Below are positions 23,599 through 33,086 of a stretch of DNA of 64,000 nucleotides, in pieces. The DNA lies in NCBI RefSeq assembly GCF_030718205.1, contig NZ_JAUZQF010000003.1:1-64000 (forward strand). The letters are read 5' to 3'. Source of the stretch: Nonomuraea turcica. Its GTDB lineage: Bacteria; Actinomycetota; Actinomycetes; Streptosporangiales; Streptosporangiaceae. Positions within the stretch are counted from its first letter, which is position 1, and each line of letters starts with the position of its first letter. The notes under the pieces were generated by a model. The model was not told the origin of the DNA. It was given only the letters and a program-made list of their open reading frames with translations, and did no database searches. Position numbers and translations under genes: made by a program.

Positions 23599-26500
23599 AT
23601 GGAGGTCAGCCGGAGGCAGTTCCTGAGCATCGGACCGGCAGGGGTGCTCGGCGGCTCCGCTCTGGGGTTCGACCTGACCGAGTCGATCAGGGTCAAGCAG
23701 CGGCTGCGCATCGAAGGGGCCACCCTGTCGCACTCGCTCTGCCCGTACTGCGCGGTCGGGTGCTCGCTCATCGCCCACACCAAGAAGGCCGCGAACGGCA
23801 AGACGGAGCTGCTGCAGATCGAGGGCGACCCGGACAGCCCGGTCAACGAGGGCACGCTGTGCCCGAAGGGCGCGACGTCGCTGCAGCTGGCCATCTCGCG
23901 CAGGCGGGTGCCACACCCGCTCTACCGCGCGCCGGGAGCGGCGGAGTGGAAACAGGTCTCCTGGGAGTTCGCGCTCGACCGGCTCGCCAGGAACATCAAG
24001 GCCTCGCGTGACGCCACGTTCGTCACCCAGGACGCCGACGGCAACGTCGTCAACCGCTGCGAGGGCGTCGCCTTCGCCGGCGGGGCGGCGTTCAGCTCGG
24101 AAGAGGGTTATCTCGCCACGAAGCTGATGAGGGGGTTGGGCCTGGTTCACCTCGAACAACAGGCCCGTGTTTGACACGGTCCCACGGTGGTCAGTTTGGC
24201 TGCCACGTTCGGCCGAGGGGCCATGACCAATCATTGGCGTGACATCAGGCACGCCGATCTGATCCTCGTCAACGGCGCCAACCCGGCCGAGGCCCACCCA
24301 GTGGGCTTCCGCTGGCTCATGCGCGCCAAGCTCGACAGAGGCGCGAAGATCATCCATGCGGATCCGCGGTTCACGCGGACCTCAGCGGTGGCGGACACGT
24401 ATGTCCGGATCCGGACCGGCACCGACGTGGCCTACTTCGGCGGCCTCATCAACTACGTCCTGACGAACCGGCTCTATCACGACGACTACGTCAGGTGGGC
24501 CACCAACGCCGGCTTCGTGGTCAAGGACGGGTACGCCTTCCAGGACGGCATGTTCAACGGCTTCGACCAGGAGCAGGGCGTCTACAACACCAAGCTGTGG
24601 GCGTACGAGACCGATGACGAGGGCCACGCCAGGATCGACCTCGACCACCCGCGCTCGGTGCTCAACCTGCTCCGCGCCCACTACCAGCGCTACGACCCGG
24701 ACACCGTCGCCCGCATCACCGGCATCCCGCGCGAGCAGTTCCTCCAGGTGGCCAGGCAGGTCGGCGAGATGGGCCGCCCGGACAAGGTCATGACCATCGT
24801 GTACGCCGTCGGCCTCACCCACCACACCACCGGCGTGCAGCTCATCCGCTCGGGCGCCCTCCTGCAACTGCTGCTCGGCAACATGGGCCGCCCGGGCGGC
24901 GGCATGAACGCCGAACGCGGCCACGCCAACATCCAGGGCAACACCGACCACGCCATCTCCTGGGACATCCTGCCCGGCTACCTCCGCATCCCGGCCCCGG
25001 GCCAGGAGGACATCAACGCCTACCTGGGCGAGAGCGCCAGCGTCAAGCTGCACCCCAGGGCGGTGAACTTCTTCGGCGAGAACTACCGCCGCTACCTCGT
25101 CAGCCTCCTCAAGGCCTGGTACGGCGACGCCGCCACGAAGGACAACGAGTTCGCCTTCGACTACCTGCCCAAGCCCGCCGCCAACGCCTCCTGGATCTCG
25201 ATCTTCGACCAGGCGCTGCGCGGCAAGATGCAGGGCATCATGTTGTCCGGGATGACCGCGACCAGCATCGGCCCCGACTCCAACCAGGTGCTCCAGGCCC
25301 TGACGAACCTCAAGTGGCTGTGCGTGATGGACCCGTTCGCCACCACCAGCTCCGAGTTCTGGCAGGCCCCCGGCATGGACCCGGCGAAGATCCAGACCGA
25401 GGTGTTCATGCTCCCGGCCACCCACTGGATCGAGAAGGACGGCTCGTTCACCAACAGCGGCCGCTGGGTGCAGTGGAAGGACCAGGTGCTGCCGCCAGAG
25501 GGCGAGGCCAGGCACGACCACTGGATACTCTCCGAGCTGTTCCTGCGGGTCAGGGACCTGTACGAGGCCCAGGGCGGGAAGTTCCCCGACCCGGTGCTGA
25601 AGATGGCGCTGCCGTACGCCAACCCGCGCAAACCCGAGCTGGACGAGATCGCGCAGGAGATCAACGGCCGCGACCTGCGGACCGGCAAACGGCTGGCCAC
25701 GTTCGTCGACCTGAAGGACGACGGCACCACCAGTGCCGGCGACTGGATCTACACCGGCCACTACCCGGAGGAGGGCAACCTGGCCAAGCGGCGCGACGGC
25801 GTGCAGGACCCGGCCAAGAACGACCCCAGCGGCATGGGCTTCTACCCGAACTGGGCGTGGAGCTGGCCCGCCAACCGCCGCGTCCTCTACAACCGCGCCT
25901 CCGCCGACGAGAACGGCCGGCCATGGGACCCCTCGCGCCCCGGCATCGCCTGGGAGAACGGCAAGTGGGTGGGCGACGTGCCCGACTACCCGCCGACGAC
26001 AGGGCCCGGCCCTGACGCGCCGCTGCCGTTCATCATGACCGGCGAGGGCGTGGGCCGGCTGTTCAGCAACGCGGTGGCGGACGGGCCGTTCCCCGAGCAC
26101 TACGAGCCCATCGAGTCGCCCATCGCCAACCCGCTGCACCCGCAGGTGTCGGCGACGCCGGTGGCTTTCAGGTACGACGAGCGGGCCGGGCGGCCCAACC
26201 GGTTCGGCACGGTGGCCGACTATCCGTACGTGGCGACCTCGTACCGGCTGACCGAGCACGAGCACTACGTCACCCAGAACGTCGAGCACCTGGTCCAGCT
26301 GCAGCCGGAGGCGTTCGTCGAGGTGCCCGCCGCGCTGGCGCGCGAGAAGGGCATCTCGACGGGTGATCGCGTGCGGGTGTCGTCCCGGCGCGGCAAGCTC
26401 GAGGTGCGGGCGGTGGTGACCAGCCGGCTCGGGCCGCTCGACATCGACGGCCGCAGGGTCTACCAGATCGGCATCCCCATCCACTGGGGGTTCGTGGGCA

Positions 26501-26610
26501 TCAACACCGGGCAGCACTGGCTGGCCAACGCCCTCACTCCGTTCGTGGGGGATGCGAGCGCGCGGACGCCGGAGTACAAGGCGTTCCTGGTGAACATCGA
26601 GAAGCTCTGA
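23599..26610 (+). CDS. fdhA: formate dehydrogenase major (alpha) subunit, selenocysteine-containing
   Basis: A 1003-residue molybdopterin oxidoreductase of the FDH-N/O type that oxidises formate outside the membrane. Residues 4-10 (SRRQFLS) are a Tat signal. A [4Fe-4S] cluster is held by Cys48, Cys51, Cys55 and Cys88. Codon 192 is TGA (24172-24174) in QARV-U-HGPTV, exactly where FdnG has selenocysteine; the frame continues unbroken on both sides. A SECIS-like hairpin follows the UGA. With selC-selA-selB upstream, the UGA is read as Sec; automatic annotation would split the gene into 23599-24174 and 24187-26610. fdhE starts within its stop codon. Confidence 0.94.
24172..24212 (+). promoter_or_regulatory. 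SECIS-like element after the fdhA UGA codon
   Basis: From 24189 the RNA can fold as GUGG-U-CAG / CUG-CCAC with a UUUGG loop: seven pairs with a single bulged U, 15 bases after the UGA. Bacterial SECIS hairpins have this form (bulged U, small apical loop) and distance, and bind the C-terminal winged helices of SelB. The pairing was done by eye. Confidence 0.7.
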
Positions 26611-27491
26611 TGTTCGCCAGGGACCGGGCACGGGCGGGGGCGCTGCGCGAGCGGTATCCGCACGCGGCCGAGGTGTTCGGGCTGTACCTGGCGCTGGTGG
26701 AGACGTGGGAGTCGGTGGGCGACCGCGTCCCGTCCGATGGGGCCGTGGAGTGGGCGCACGTGCACGTGCTGCCCCGCGTCATCGAGGCGACCGCCGCTCA
26801 CGGCCCCCCGCTCCTGGCGGCCGCGGTCCGCATAGCCGTCGGCAACGGCCTCCTGGCCCCGGCTTCGGGCGCCGGTCCGCCCGCCGCTCTCAACGGGCCG
26901 CTCAGGACGGCCGGAGACTCGGGTGGCGGCCCGCTCGGGACGGCCAGGGGCTCGGGTGGCGGCCTGCTGGACGCCTGGCTCGCGGGCGAGGAGCTCGCGC
27001 CCGTCGAGCGCTATCTCGCGCGCGCCACGATGCGCGTCGTCCCGCTCTCCGCGCCGACCGGCCACGAGGCGGGGCGGCGCTGCCCCGCGTGTGGCGGAGC
27101 GCCGCAGCTCAGCTACCGCACCGCCGGCGACGACCCGCTCGTCAGCGGCCGCCGCATGTTGCACTGCGCCCGATGCGCCCACGAGTGGACCTTCTCCGCC
27201 ACCACGTGCCCGCAATGCGGCGAAACAGGTAAGCGAACCGTCCACGCCGAAGCCGCGCCGTCCGGAAGCGAGGAACCGCGGGTCGGCCGGGGGACCGCCG
27301 CGGGCGACGCGCTGTTCCCGCACCTCAGGGCCGAATCGTGCGAGGCCTGCCGCGGCTACCTCATCGACGTCGACCTCGGCCGCGACCCCCACGCCGTACC
27401 GCACGTGGACGAGCTGGCCGCCGTGCCCATCGACCTGCACATGGCCGATCACGGCTACACCAAGATCACGCCCAATCTGATGGGGTTCTGA
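26610..27491 (+). CDS. fdhE: formate dehydrogenase accessory protein FdhE
   Basis: A 293-residue FdhE-type chaperone that helps mature and check Tat-exported formate dehydrogenase. It carries paired zinc-type motifs: CPACGG, CARCAHEW, CPQCG and CEACRGYLIDVDL. The ATG overlaps the fdhA stop by one base (TGATG). Residues about 97-118 are a two-unit Gly-rich repeat absent from typical FdhE. It separates the alpha and beta subunit genes, whereas in enterobacteria fdhE lies at the operon end. Confidence 0.88.
   Translation: MFARDRARAGALRERYPHAAEVFGLYLALVETWESVGDRVPSDGAVEWAHVHVLPRVIEATAAHGPPLLAAAVRIAVGNGLLAPASGAGPPAALNGPLRTAGDSGGGPLGTARGSGGGLLDAWLAGEELAPVERYLARATMRVVPLSAPTGHEAGRRCPACGGAPQLSYRTAGDDPLVSGRRMLHCARCAHEWTFSATTCPQCGETGKRTVHAEAAPSGSEEPRVGRGTAAGDALFPHLRAESCEACRGYLIDVDLGRDPHAVPHVDELAAVPIDLHMADHGYTKITPNLMGF
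26898..26963 (+). repeat. 2 x 33-bp in-frame repeat in fdhE
   Basis: Two 33-base units (26898-26930 and 26931-26963) differ at three or four positions and encode PLRTAGDSGGG and PLGTARGSGGG. They add a flexible linker to the N-terminal half of FdhE. Confidence 0.85.
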
Positions 27492-27493
27492 AG

Positions 27494-28321
27494 ATGCCGC
27501 ACATCACACCGGGCCAGGCGTACGGGTTCTTCACCGACACCAGCGTGTGCATCGGCTGCAAGGCCTGCGAAGTGGCCTGCAAGCAGTGGAACGAGCTGGA
27601 AGGCAACGAACCGTCGTTCCTGGACGGCTTCGACAACACCGGCAAGCTGGACGCCGAGAACTGGCGGCACGTGCAGTTCCACGACAACGTGCCCGACGAG
27701 AGCCTCACCCAGGGCAACGGCAAAGCGTGGCTGATGATGTCGGACGTCTGCAAACACTGCCAGCAGGCCAGCTGCATGGAGGTCTGCCCGACCAACGCGA
27801 TCATCCGCACCGAGTTCGACAGCGTCTTCATCCAGCCCGACGTCTGCAATGGGTGCCGCAACTGCATCGCGGCCTGCCCGTACGACGTGATCGGCGCCAG
27901 CCACACCAACGGCATCGCACAGAAATGCACACTCTGCTACGACCGCCTCCAGAACGACATGACCCCCGCCTGCGCCAAGGCCTGCCCCACCGAGTCGATC
28001 AAGTTCGGCCCGGTCTCGGAGCTGCGCCAGACGGCCGCCAAACGCCTGGAGACCCTGCACGCCCAGGGCGTCACGGAGGCCCGCCTGTACGGCCACGACG
28101 AGAAGGTGTACGGCGGCCTGAACGCGTTCTTCCTGCTCATGGACCGGCCGGAGAAGTACGGCCTGCCGGACGAGCGCAACGCGGTGCTGCCCAGCCGCAA
28201 CAACGTCGGCGGCTACCTGACCGCCGCGGTCACCGCGATCCTGGGCGTCCTCGGCGGCCTGATCGCGCTGCGCCGCCGCAAGGAGACCGTGACGGAGGCC
28301 GAGGGAGAGAGCGATGGATAG
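27494..28321 (+). CDS. fdhB: formate dehydrogenase iron-sulfur (beta) subunit
   Basis: A 275-residue electron-transfer subunit with four [4Fe-4S] motifs: CIGCKACEVACKQ, CKHCQQASCMEVCP, CNGCRNCIAACPYD and CTLCYDR...CAKACP. A C-terminal membrane anchor (YLTAAVTAILGVLGGLIAL then RRRK) holds it to the membrane. It passes electrons from the molybdenum subunit to the membrane subunit. ATG 27494 lies three bases after the fdhE stop. Confidence 0.93.
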   Translation: MPHITPGQAYGFFTDTSVCIGCKACEVACKQWNELEGNEPSFLDGFDNTGKLDAENWRHVQFHDNVPDESLTQGNGKAWLMMSDVCKHCQQASCMEVCPTNAIIRTEFDSVFIQPDVCNGCRNCIAACPYDVIGASHTNGIAQKCTLCYDRLQNDMTPACAKACPTESIKFGPVSELRQTAAKRLETLHAQGVTEARLYGHDEKVYGGLNAFFLLMDRPEKYGLPDERNAVLPSRNNVGGYLTAAVTAILGVLGGLIALRRRKETVTEAEGESDG

Positions 28322-28338
28322 GAAGGCGGAGGCCGACC

Positions 28339-29241
28339 ATGGATAACGTCCAGCACTTCGCCGGCCCACCCGACTGGCTGTGGTACATCCTGGCCTACTT
28401 CTTCCTCGCGGGCCTGTCCGGCGGCTCGTACGTCCTGGCCACCCTGCTCAGGCTCCGCAACGCCCCCGGCGACGAGCCGATGGCGAGGATCGGCTACTAC
28501 ATCGCGTTCCCGCCGATGCTCATCGCGCCGCTCCTGCTCGCCCTCGACCTCGGCCAGCCGTGGCGCTTCTGGCACATGATGTGGAACACCACCCCAGGCC
28601 ACCCGGGGCTCAACTTCAAATATTGGTCGCCGATGTCGATCGGCTCCTGGGCGCTGGTCGTGTTCGGGGCGATCACCACGGTCTCCTTCGCCGCCTCGCT
28701 CGTCCGCGACGGCAAGCTCCGCCTCCCCCTGGTGACCTGGCTCGACAACCGCCCCTTCACCATCTTCGGATCGCTGTTCGGCCTGTTCATCGCCGGTTAC
28801 ACAGGCGTACTGCTGTCGGTGTCGAACCAGCCGGTGTGGAGCGACACCTGGGCCCTCGGCGGCCTCTTTCTCGCCTCCGGCCTGGCCGGCTCGGCCGCGC
28901 TGATGCTCCTGCTGGCCCGCTACCGCCCGGAGGCGCGCCCGAGCGCCGGGATGTTGTCGGTCTCCGAGCGGCTGTACGCGCTGCTGGAGTTGGCGCTGAT
29001 CGTGGTGTTCGCGGTGACGTTGTTCGCGGCGGGCACGCAAGGCATCGTGTTCGGCCTGCCCTGGCTCGTGCTGTGGCTGGTCGCCCTCGCAGGCCTGGCC
29101 CCGGGCCTGTACGGCCTCGTCACCGAACGGCTGTCGGCGGACGGCGCGGCGGCCATGCGTCATTCGCTGGCCGTGCCCCTGCTGGTGCTGGCCGGCGTGC
29201 TGGCCCTGCGCGCCGCCGTCATCTTCAGCGTCCAGGTGTGA
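28339..29241 (+). CDS. nrfD: formate dehydrogenase membrane subunit, NrfD/PsrC family
   Basis: A 300-residue integral membrane protein with about 8 helices of the NrfD/PsrC type (WYILAYFFLAGLSGGSY, LDLGQPWRFWHMMWN, GYTGVLLSVSNQPVWSDTW). It hands electrons to quinone and, unlike FdnI, lacks a cytochrome b556 architecture. ATG 28339 follows GGCGGAGG. Its last 12 codons, VIFSVQV then stop, recur almost exactly at 33047-33081, on the far side of the TIG/propeller cassette. Confidence 0.88.
   Translation: MDNVQHFAGPPDWLWYILAYFFLAGLSGGSYVLATLLRLRNAPGDEPMARIGYYIAFPPMLIAPLLLALDLGQPWRFWHMMWNTTPGHPGLNFKYWSPMSIGSWALVVFGAITTVSFAASLVRDGKLRLPLVTWLDNRPFTIFGSLFGLFIAGYTGVLLSVSNQPVWSDTWALGGLFLASGLAGSAALMLLLARYRPEARPSAGMLSVSERLYALLELALIVVFAVTLFAAGTQGIVFGLPWLVLWLVALAGLAPGLYGLVTERLSADGAAAMRHSLAVPLLVLAGVLALRAAVIFSVQV
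29207..29241 (+). repeat. 35-bp direct repeat, left copy (3' end of nrfD-like gene)
   Basis: These 35 bases end the membrane-subunit gene and match 33047-33081 at 32 of 35 positions. In the membrane-subunit frame two of the three differences are synonymous (GCC/GCT, GTC/GTG) and one is Val to Ala, so both copies seem to have been real gene ends. The pair brackets the TIG/propeller cassette. Confidence 0.8.
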
Positions 29242-29268
29242 TGACCAGCAGCACAGTCCCGAAAGCGC

Positions 29269-30273
29269 TCATGCCAGGTAGGTGTAAGGAACGCCGGGAG
29301 AGCTCGAGCCGCCGGCTGACACCATCGTGACCATGACCGTCCCAGACCCCGCGGACGGAGTGGCCACGATCTGGGTGTCGGAGACGATGGAGAACGGAGC
29401 GGGGGAGGCGCCGAAGAGCACACCGGTGACGTCGGTGAAGCCGGTCCCCACGATGGTGACGGAGTTACCACCGAAGGACGGTCCCTCACTCGGGTTCAGG
29501 CTCACGATCGTCGGGGCGGCGACATAGCTGTAGTGAACATCGCCCGCACTCGATCCGTCCGGCGTGGTCACGGTGATCGGGACAGTGCCGGAACCGCCGG
29601 GTGCGGTGGCGGTCACCTCGCTGTCGGAGACCACGGTGAAGCCGGACGCCACTGCTCCGAACCGTACCTGGGTGGCGCCGGCGAATCCCGACCCGGTGAT
29701 CGTAGCGGTGTTGCCACCGGCGAGAGGGCCGCCGCTGGGCGCTATGCCGGTGACGACCGGCGCGGTTGTGGCGAAATAGCAGAACGGCGCCGGATTGCTG
29801 GTGCCTGCCGGGGTGGTGACCGTGACGAGGACGGGGGCCGGCCCGGTGGCCGGGGCTGTGGCGGTGAGCTGGCTGCCGGAGACGACGGTGAAGCTGGACG
29901 CCAGCGCTCCGAACCGTACCTGGGTAGCGCCCGTGAACCCACTGCCCGTGACCGTGACTGTGGTTCCGCCCGCTTCCGGACCCGTGTTCGGCGCCAGAGC
30001 GGTGATGATCGGGGCGGGTGCGTTCACGTAGGTGAACGGGACCGTTTGCGTGCTGGAGCCAGAGGAGCCGGTCACCGTCACATTGACCGTTCCTGCGCCT
30101 GGCGGGGAGATAGCGGTGATCTTGGTGCTGGAGACCAGCACAAAACCGGCGGCCTGTGTCCCGCCGAATCTCGCAGCGGAGGCCCCGCCGAACCCGCTTC
30201 CGGTGATGGTCACGCTCGTGCCACCCGCGAAAGAGCCCTGATGGGGAGTCACGCTGCTGACGACGGGGGCCAT
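29269..30273 (-). CDS. four-domain IPT/TIG repeat protein
   Basis: A 334-residue protein made of four IPT/TIG immunoglobulin-like domains of about 83 residues, each beginning PVVxxxxPxxGPxxGGxxVTITGSGF and holding a TxVRFG element. There is no signal peptide, membrane helix or anchoring motif, although such domains usually occur in extracellular proteins. ATG 30273 is preferred to a GTG three codons earlier that is too close to the AGAGGA site. It is adjacent to a three-domain paralogue, both transcribed leftward. Codon use is less G/C-biased than in neighbouring genes. A structural or adhesive role is inferred. Confidence 0.75.
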   Translation of the reverse strand: MAPVVSSVTPHQGSFAGGTSVTITGSGFGGASAARFGGTQAAGFVLVSSTKITAISPPGAGTVNVTVTGSSGSSTQTVPFTYVNAPAPIITALAPNTGPEAGGTTVTVTGSGFTGATQVRFGALASSFTVVSGSQLTATAPATGPAPVLVTVTTPAGTSNPAPFCYFATTAPVVTGIAPSGGPLAGGNTATITGSGFAGATQVRFGAVASGFTVVSDSEVTATAPGGSGTVPITVTTPDGSSAGDVHYSYVAAPTIVSLNPSEGPSFGGNSVTIVGTGFTDVTGVLFGASPAPFSIVSDTQIVATPSAGSGTVMVTMVSAGGSSSPGVPYTYLA

Positions 30274-30372
30274 GGTCGTCACGTCCTCTCGGGAGCGTCC
30301 GGTTGAGCGCTGATGGACGTCGGGGCAGCGCCCTATCGCGTTGCCCCGACGGTTGAGTTTCCTCGCCGAGAC

Positions 30373-31161
30373 TCAGGTGTAGGTGAAGGTGGCGGCGACG
30401 CTGTCCCCGCCTGGTGTGCTGACGATGACGTCCTGCGCGCCGGCGATGGGACCTGTGGGGGCGGTGGCCAGGATTTGCGTGTCGGAAATGGAGGTGAAGT
30501 CGGCGTCAACGCCGCCAAAGGTGACGCTGATGGTCGAGCCGGCGAATCCGGTGCCCGTGATGAGGACCTCGGTGCCCGCCGGGCCGGTGTCCGGGTCGAG
30601 ATCTGTGATCACGGGATCGTCGTAGAGTGCCACGGCGTTGGCGATGGTGAACGTGCCGCCCGCTGTTCGCACCGAGGCGCTCCTGAGCTGGAACCATGGC
30701 GCGGCAGCGAGTTCGGCTATCGCTACGGGGGTCGCCGTGACTTGGGTGTCGCCGGTGGGAGGTGTGAGAGTCGCGGTCACGCCCGCGAACTGGACCTGGT
30801 TCGTCGTCAGCAGGCCCGTGCCGGTGAACGTGACAGCGGAGGGTGCGGTGGCCGAACCTTCGAACGGCGCGACCTCGGCGACGAACGGGGACCCGATGTA
30901 GTACAGCGGCAGCGAGCTGCTCGTGCCGCCGCCGGTGCCGCTGACGACGACACTGACGCCGACCGGCCCGCATCCGGCGGGAAGCGTGCACGTGGCCACT
31001 GTGCCGGTGTTCGTGGTGGGAGTGACGCCCTTGGCTCCCACCCTGATGGTGGCATTCACCGTGGTGCCGAGGCCGGTGCCGTTGACGGTGAGAATCTGGC
31101 CGTAGCTTCCCTGATTGGTGTTCTGCGGCGCGACGCTGATTGACGTGATGACTGGTGCCAT
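30373..31161 (-). CDS. IPT/TIG repeat protein
   Basis: A 262-residue protein with three IPT/TIG-type domains, starting MAPVITSISVAPQNTNQGSYG and including DPVITDLDPDTGPAGTEVLI and ITGTGFAGSTISVTFGG. The second domain is the most divergent. No secretion signal. It lies directly upstream of the four-domain paralogue with a 99-base gap, probably one transcript. Two cysteines in the first domain (ATCTLPAGCG) could form a disulphide. Confidence 0.72.
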   Translation of the reverse strand: MAPVITSISVAPQNTNQGSYGQILTVNGTGLGTTVNATIRVGAKGVTPTTNTGTVATCTLPAGCGPVGVSVVVSGTGGGTSSSLPLYYIGSPFVAEVAPFEGSATAPSAVTFTGTGLLTTNQVQFAGVTATLTPPTGDTQVTATPVAIAELAAAPWFQLRSASVRTAGGTFTIANAVALYDDPVITDLDPDTGPAGTEVLITGTGFAGSTISVTFGGVDADFTSISDTQILATAPTGPIAGAQDVIVSTPGGDSVAATFTYT

Positions 31162-31711
31162 TTGACTGATCTTTCTCTCGGACGGGGCTTCTATGAAAGA
31201 TGCGCTATGAGAGGTTCTCCCTTCGGCTGGGCATGGCAGGATTCGCAGCGACGGGATGGGAAAATGTGAATCTCGCGGATCAGGCAGTCGGCAAATGGCG
31301 ACAAGCGCGCCAGAAGATTCTCTTCTCGGCTGATCGAAGCCCAGATCTTCGAATGATCTGGAGTCGGTTCCATTACTTCGATCCGGACCGCTTGTTGACA
31401 GCTTTATTGAACACTCTCCGCAGATCCAAGTAAAGATTCGCAGAAAGAACTTTACCTATTGCATTGTGTGATGCCCTGCCGGTGGTGTAAGCGGCCATGA
31501 CGCGGAGGCGGCTTCCTGAGCAAATACTCAAAAGGGATATCCAAGACAAAGGACTTGAGTCACCTTTGGGAACGTTGATCCCGATCCGGCCGTCAATCCA
31601 GAAACGTGCCAATTCATCGCCCGGAAGAGGCAAGCCTGCGCGCCGCGCCTCTCGGCGAAATGTCATGCATATGTAGAACCGAACCATGTGATCGTCGATA
31701 TGGAGGTTCTC
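31162..31711. other. 550-bp lower-GC gap between the TIG genes and the beta-propeller gene
   Basis: A divergent promoter region with A/T-rich stretches (31260-31450 is roughly half G+C), unlike the rest of the window. A leftward 123-codon frame at 31373-31744 and a rightward 77-codon frame at 31200-31433 exist but lack ribosome-binding sites, third-position G/C bias and recognisable products. I call no gene here. The composition supports foreign origin of the cassette. Confidence 0.5.
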
Positions 31712-33061
31712 ATGCTCTGGCTTCGACCGAGTGTGACCGGACATCGTCCTTCGATGCTGCCGGGACGACGTGATGCTCGGGGATGGTGGTCCCGTATCCG
31801 GGCGTCAGGGGCAGGGATGGCCGTAGCGATCGGGTTCACGGCACTGATGGCGGTCGCCGCCCCTGTGCCGGCTCCCGCTGAGCCCCGGGAATTCGTCTAC
31901 GTGACCAATACGCTGTCGAACACCGTGTTGGTGATCGATGCCGCTACCAGCACTGTTGTCGCCACCATCGCCGTGGGAAACAACCCTCAGGAGGTCGCCG
32001 TCTCCCCCGACGGCACCCGCGCCTACGTGACCAACGGAGACTCGAATACCGTGTCGGTGATCGACACAGGTGCCCGCGCGGTCATCGCCACCATTCAAGT
32101 TGAAACCCTCCCCTGGGGGGTGGCGGTCTCTCCCCGCGGCGACCGCGTCTATGTGAGCAATGCGTCCTCGAACACCGTGTCGGTGATCGATACCGCCACC
32201 AATGCCGTCATCGCCACCATCCAGGTCGGCGACTTCCCCGTCGGGGTGACATTCACTCCGGATGGCACGCGTGTCTATGTGGGCAATGCGGGGCAATTCT
32301 CCACCCAGGTGTCGATGATCGACACCGCCACCTATGCCGTCACCGACATCCCGGTCGGACTGAATCCCGCCGGGGTGGACGTCACCTCCGATGGCACCCG
32401 TCTCTACGTGGTGAGTCGCGGGTCCGCGATCGTGTCGGTGATCCGCATCAGCGACAACACCCCCATCGCCATCATCCCGGTGGGCCTTGATCCTCAGCGA
32501 GTGGTGGTCAACCCGGCCGGCACCCTGGCCTACGTGACCGATTCGTCCTTGAACACGGTGTCGGTGATCCCCACCGCCGACTACACCGTCAGCAACACCG
32601 TACCGGTGGGCCTGAGTCCTGTCGGGGTGGCGATCTCAAGAAACGGCACCCGGGTCTACGCGGCCAACGGAGGATCGAACAGCATCTCGGTGATCGGCGC
32701 CGCCACGAATACCGTCATCAGAACGATCGCCGTCGGCGATTCACCCCTCGATGTGGCCGTGGGCGCGACCGGTGACGTGACGGGTGGCGTGACGGGTGGC
32801 GTGACCCGCGGCGACCGTCCGCGCAGCGTGGCCGGCCGGCAGACCGAGCAAGAAGGAGGCAGCACTTCGGACGGGTCCGGAAAGGGCAGGTCCAACCAGG
32901 ACCAACACGACGTGTCGACTGCGGAGCAGGCAGGGCGCAACAGTGGGCAGGTCAAGGTGAAGGTCGATCATGAGAAGGCGACCAAGGGCAGGCGCAAGGC
33001 GCATCGCGGAGGCGGCCACCGAGCAGGTCGCTGCCTGAGGAGTAGGTGCGCGCCGCTGTGA
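31712..33061 (+). CDS. secreted YVTN-family beta-propeller protein
   Basis: A 449-residue protein: a signal peptide after an Arg-rich start (AVAIGFTALMAVAAPVPAPA), then seven YVTN-type blades of about 42 residues (VYVTNxxSNTVSVIDTAT, then VIATIxVGxxPxGVAVSPDGT), then a 100-residue basic, disordered tail rich in Lys, Gln and Gly. ATG 31712 follows GGAGG at six bases. Such propellers are cell-surface or binding proteins. The last residues (CAPL) and the stop lie inside the right copy of the 35-bp nrfD-end repeat, so the natural C-terminus was probably lost when the cassette was joined. A 12-base repeat (GGTGGCGTGAC) occurs near 32770-32805. Confidence 0.8.
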   Translation: MLWLRPSVTGHRPSMLPGRRDARGWWSRIRASGAGMAVAIGFTALMAVAAPVPAPAEPREFVYVTNTLSNTVLVIDAATSTVVATIAVGNNPQEVAVSPDGTRAYVTNGDSNTVSVIDTGARAVIATIQVETLPWGVAVSPRGDRVYVSNASSNTVSVIDTATNAVIATIQVGDFPVGVTFTPDGTRVYVGNAGQFSTQVSMIDTATYAVTDIPVGLNPAGVDVTSDGTRLYVVSRGSAIVSVIRISDNTPIAIIPVGLDPQRVVVNPAGTLAYVTDSSLNTVSVIPTADYTVSNTVPVGLSPVGVAISRNGTRVYAANGGSNSISVIGAATNTVIRTIAVGDSPLDVAVGATGDVTGGVTGGVTRGDRPRSVAGRQTEQEGGSTSDGSGKGRSNQDQHDVSTAEQAGRNSGQVKVKVDHEKATKGRRKAHRGGGHRAGRCLRSRCAPL

Positions 33062-33081
33062 TCTTCAGCGTCCAGGCGTGA
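33047..33081 (+). repeat. 35-bp direct repeat, right copy (displaced nrfD gene end)
   Basis: In one frame this reads VRAAVIFSVQA-stop, nearly the same as the end of the formate dehydrogenase membrane subunit at 29207-29241. The propeller gene stops inside it in a different frame. It marks the right junction of the cassette. Confidence 0.8.
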
Positions 33082-33086
33082 CGGCG

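Noticed and set aside
24172..24186. A stop codon splitting the formate dehydrogenase gene, as if it were a pseudogene
   Set aside because: The stop is TGA at the exact Sec position, the frame is kept, and the Sec machinery lies upstream.
31373..31744. A 123-codon minus-strand frame in the TIG/propeller gap
   Set aside because: No ribosome-binding site, no third-position G/C bias, and it overlaps the start of the propeller gene with its clear GGAGG.
29269..33061. A phage-tail or contractile injection cassette
   Set aside because: No sheath, tube, baseplate or ATPase gene is present; TIG and YVTN domains alone do not support it.
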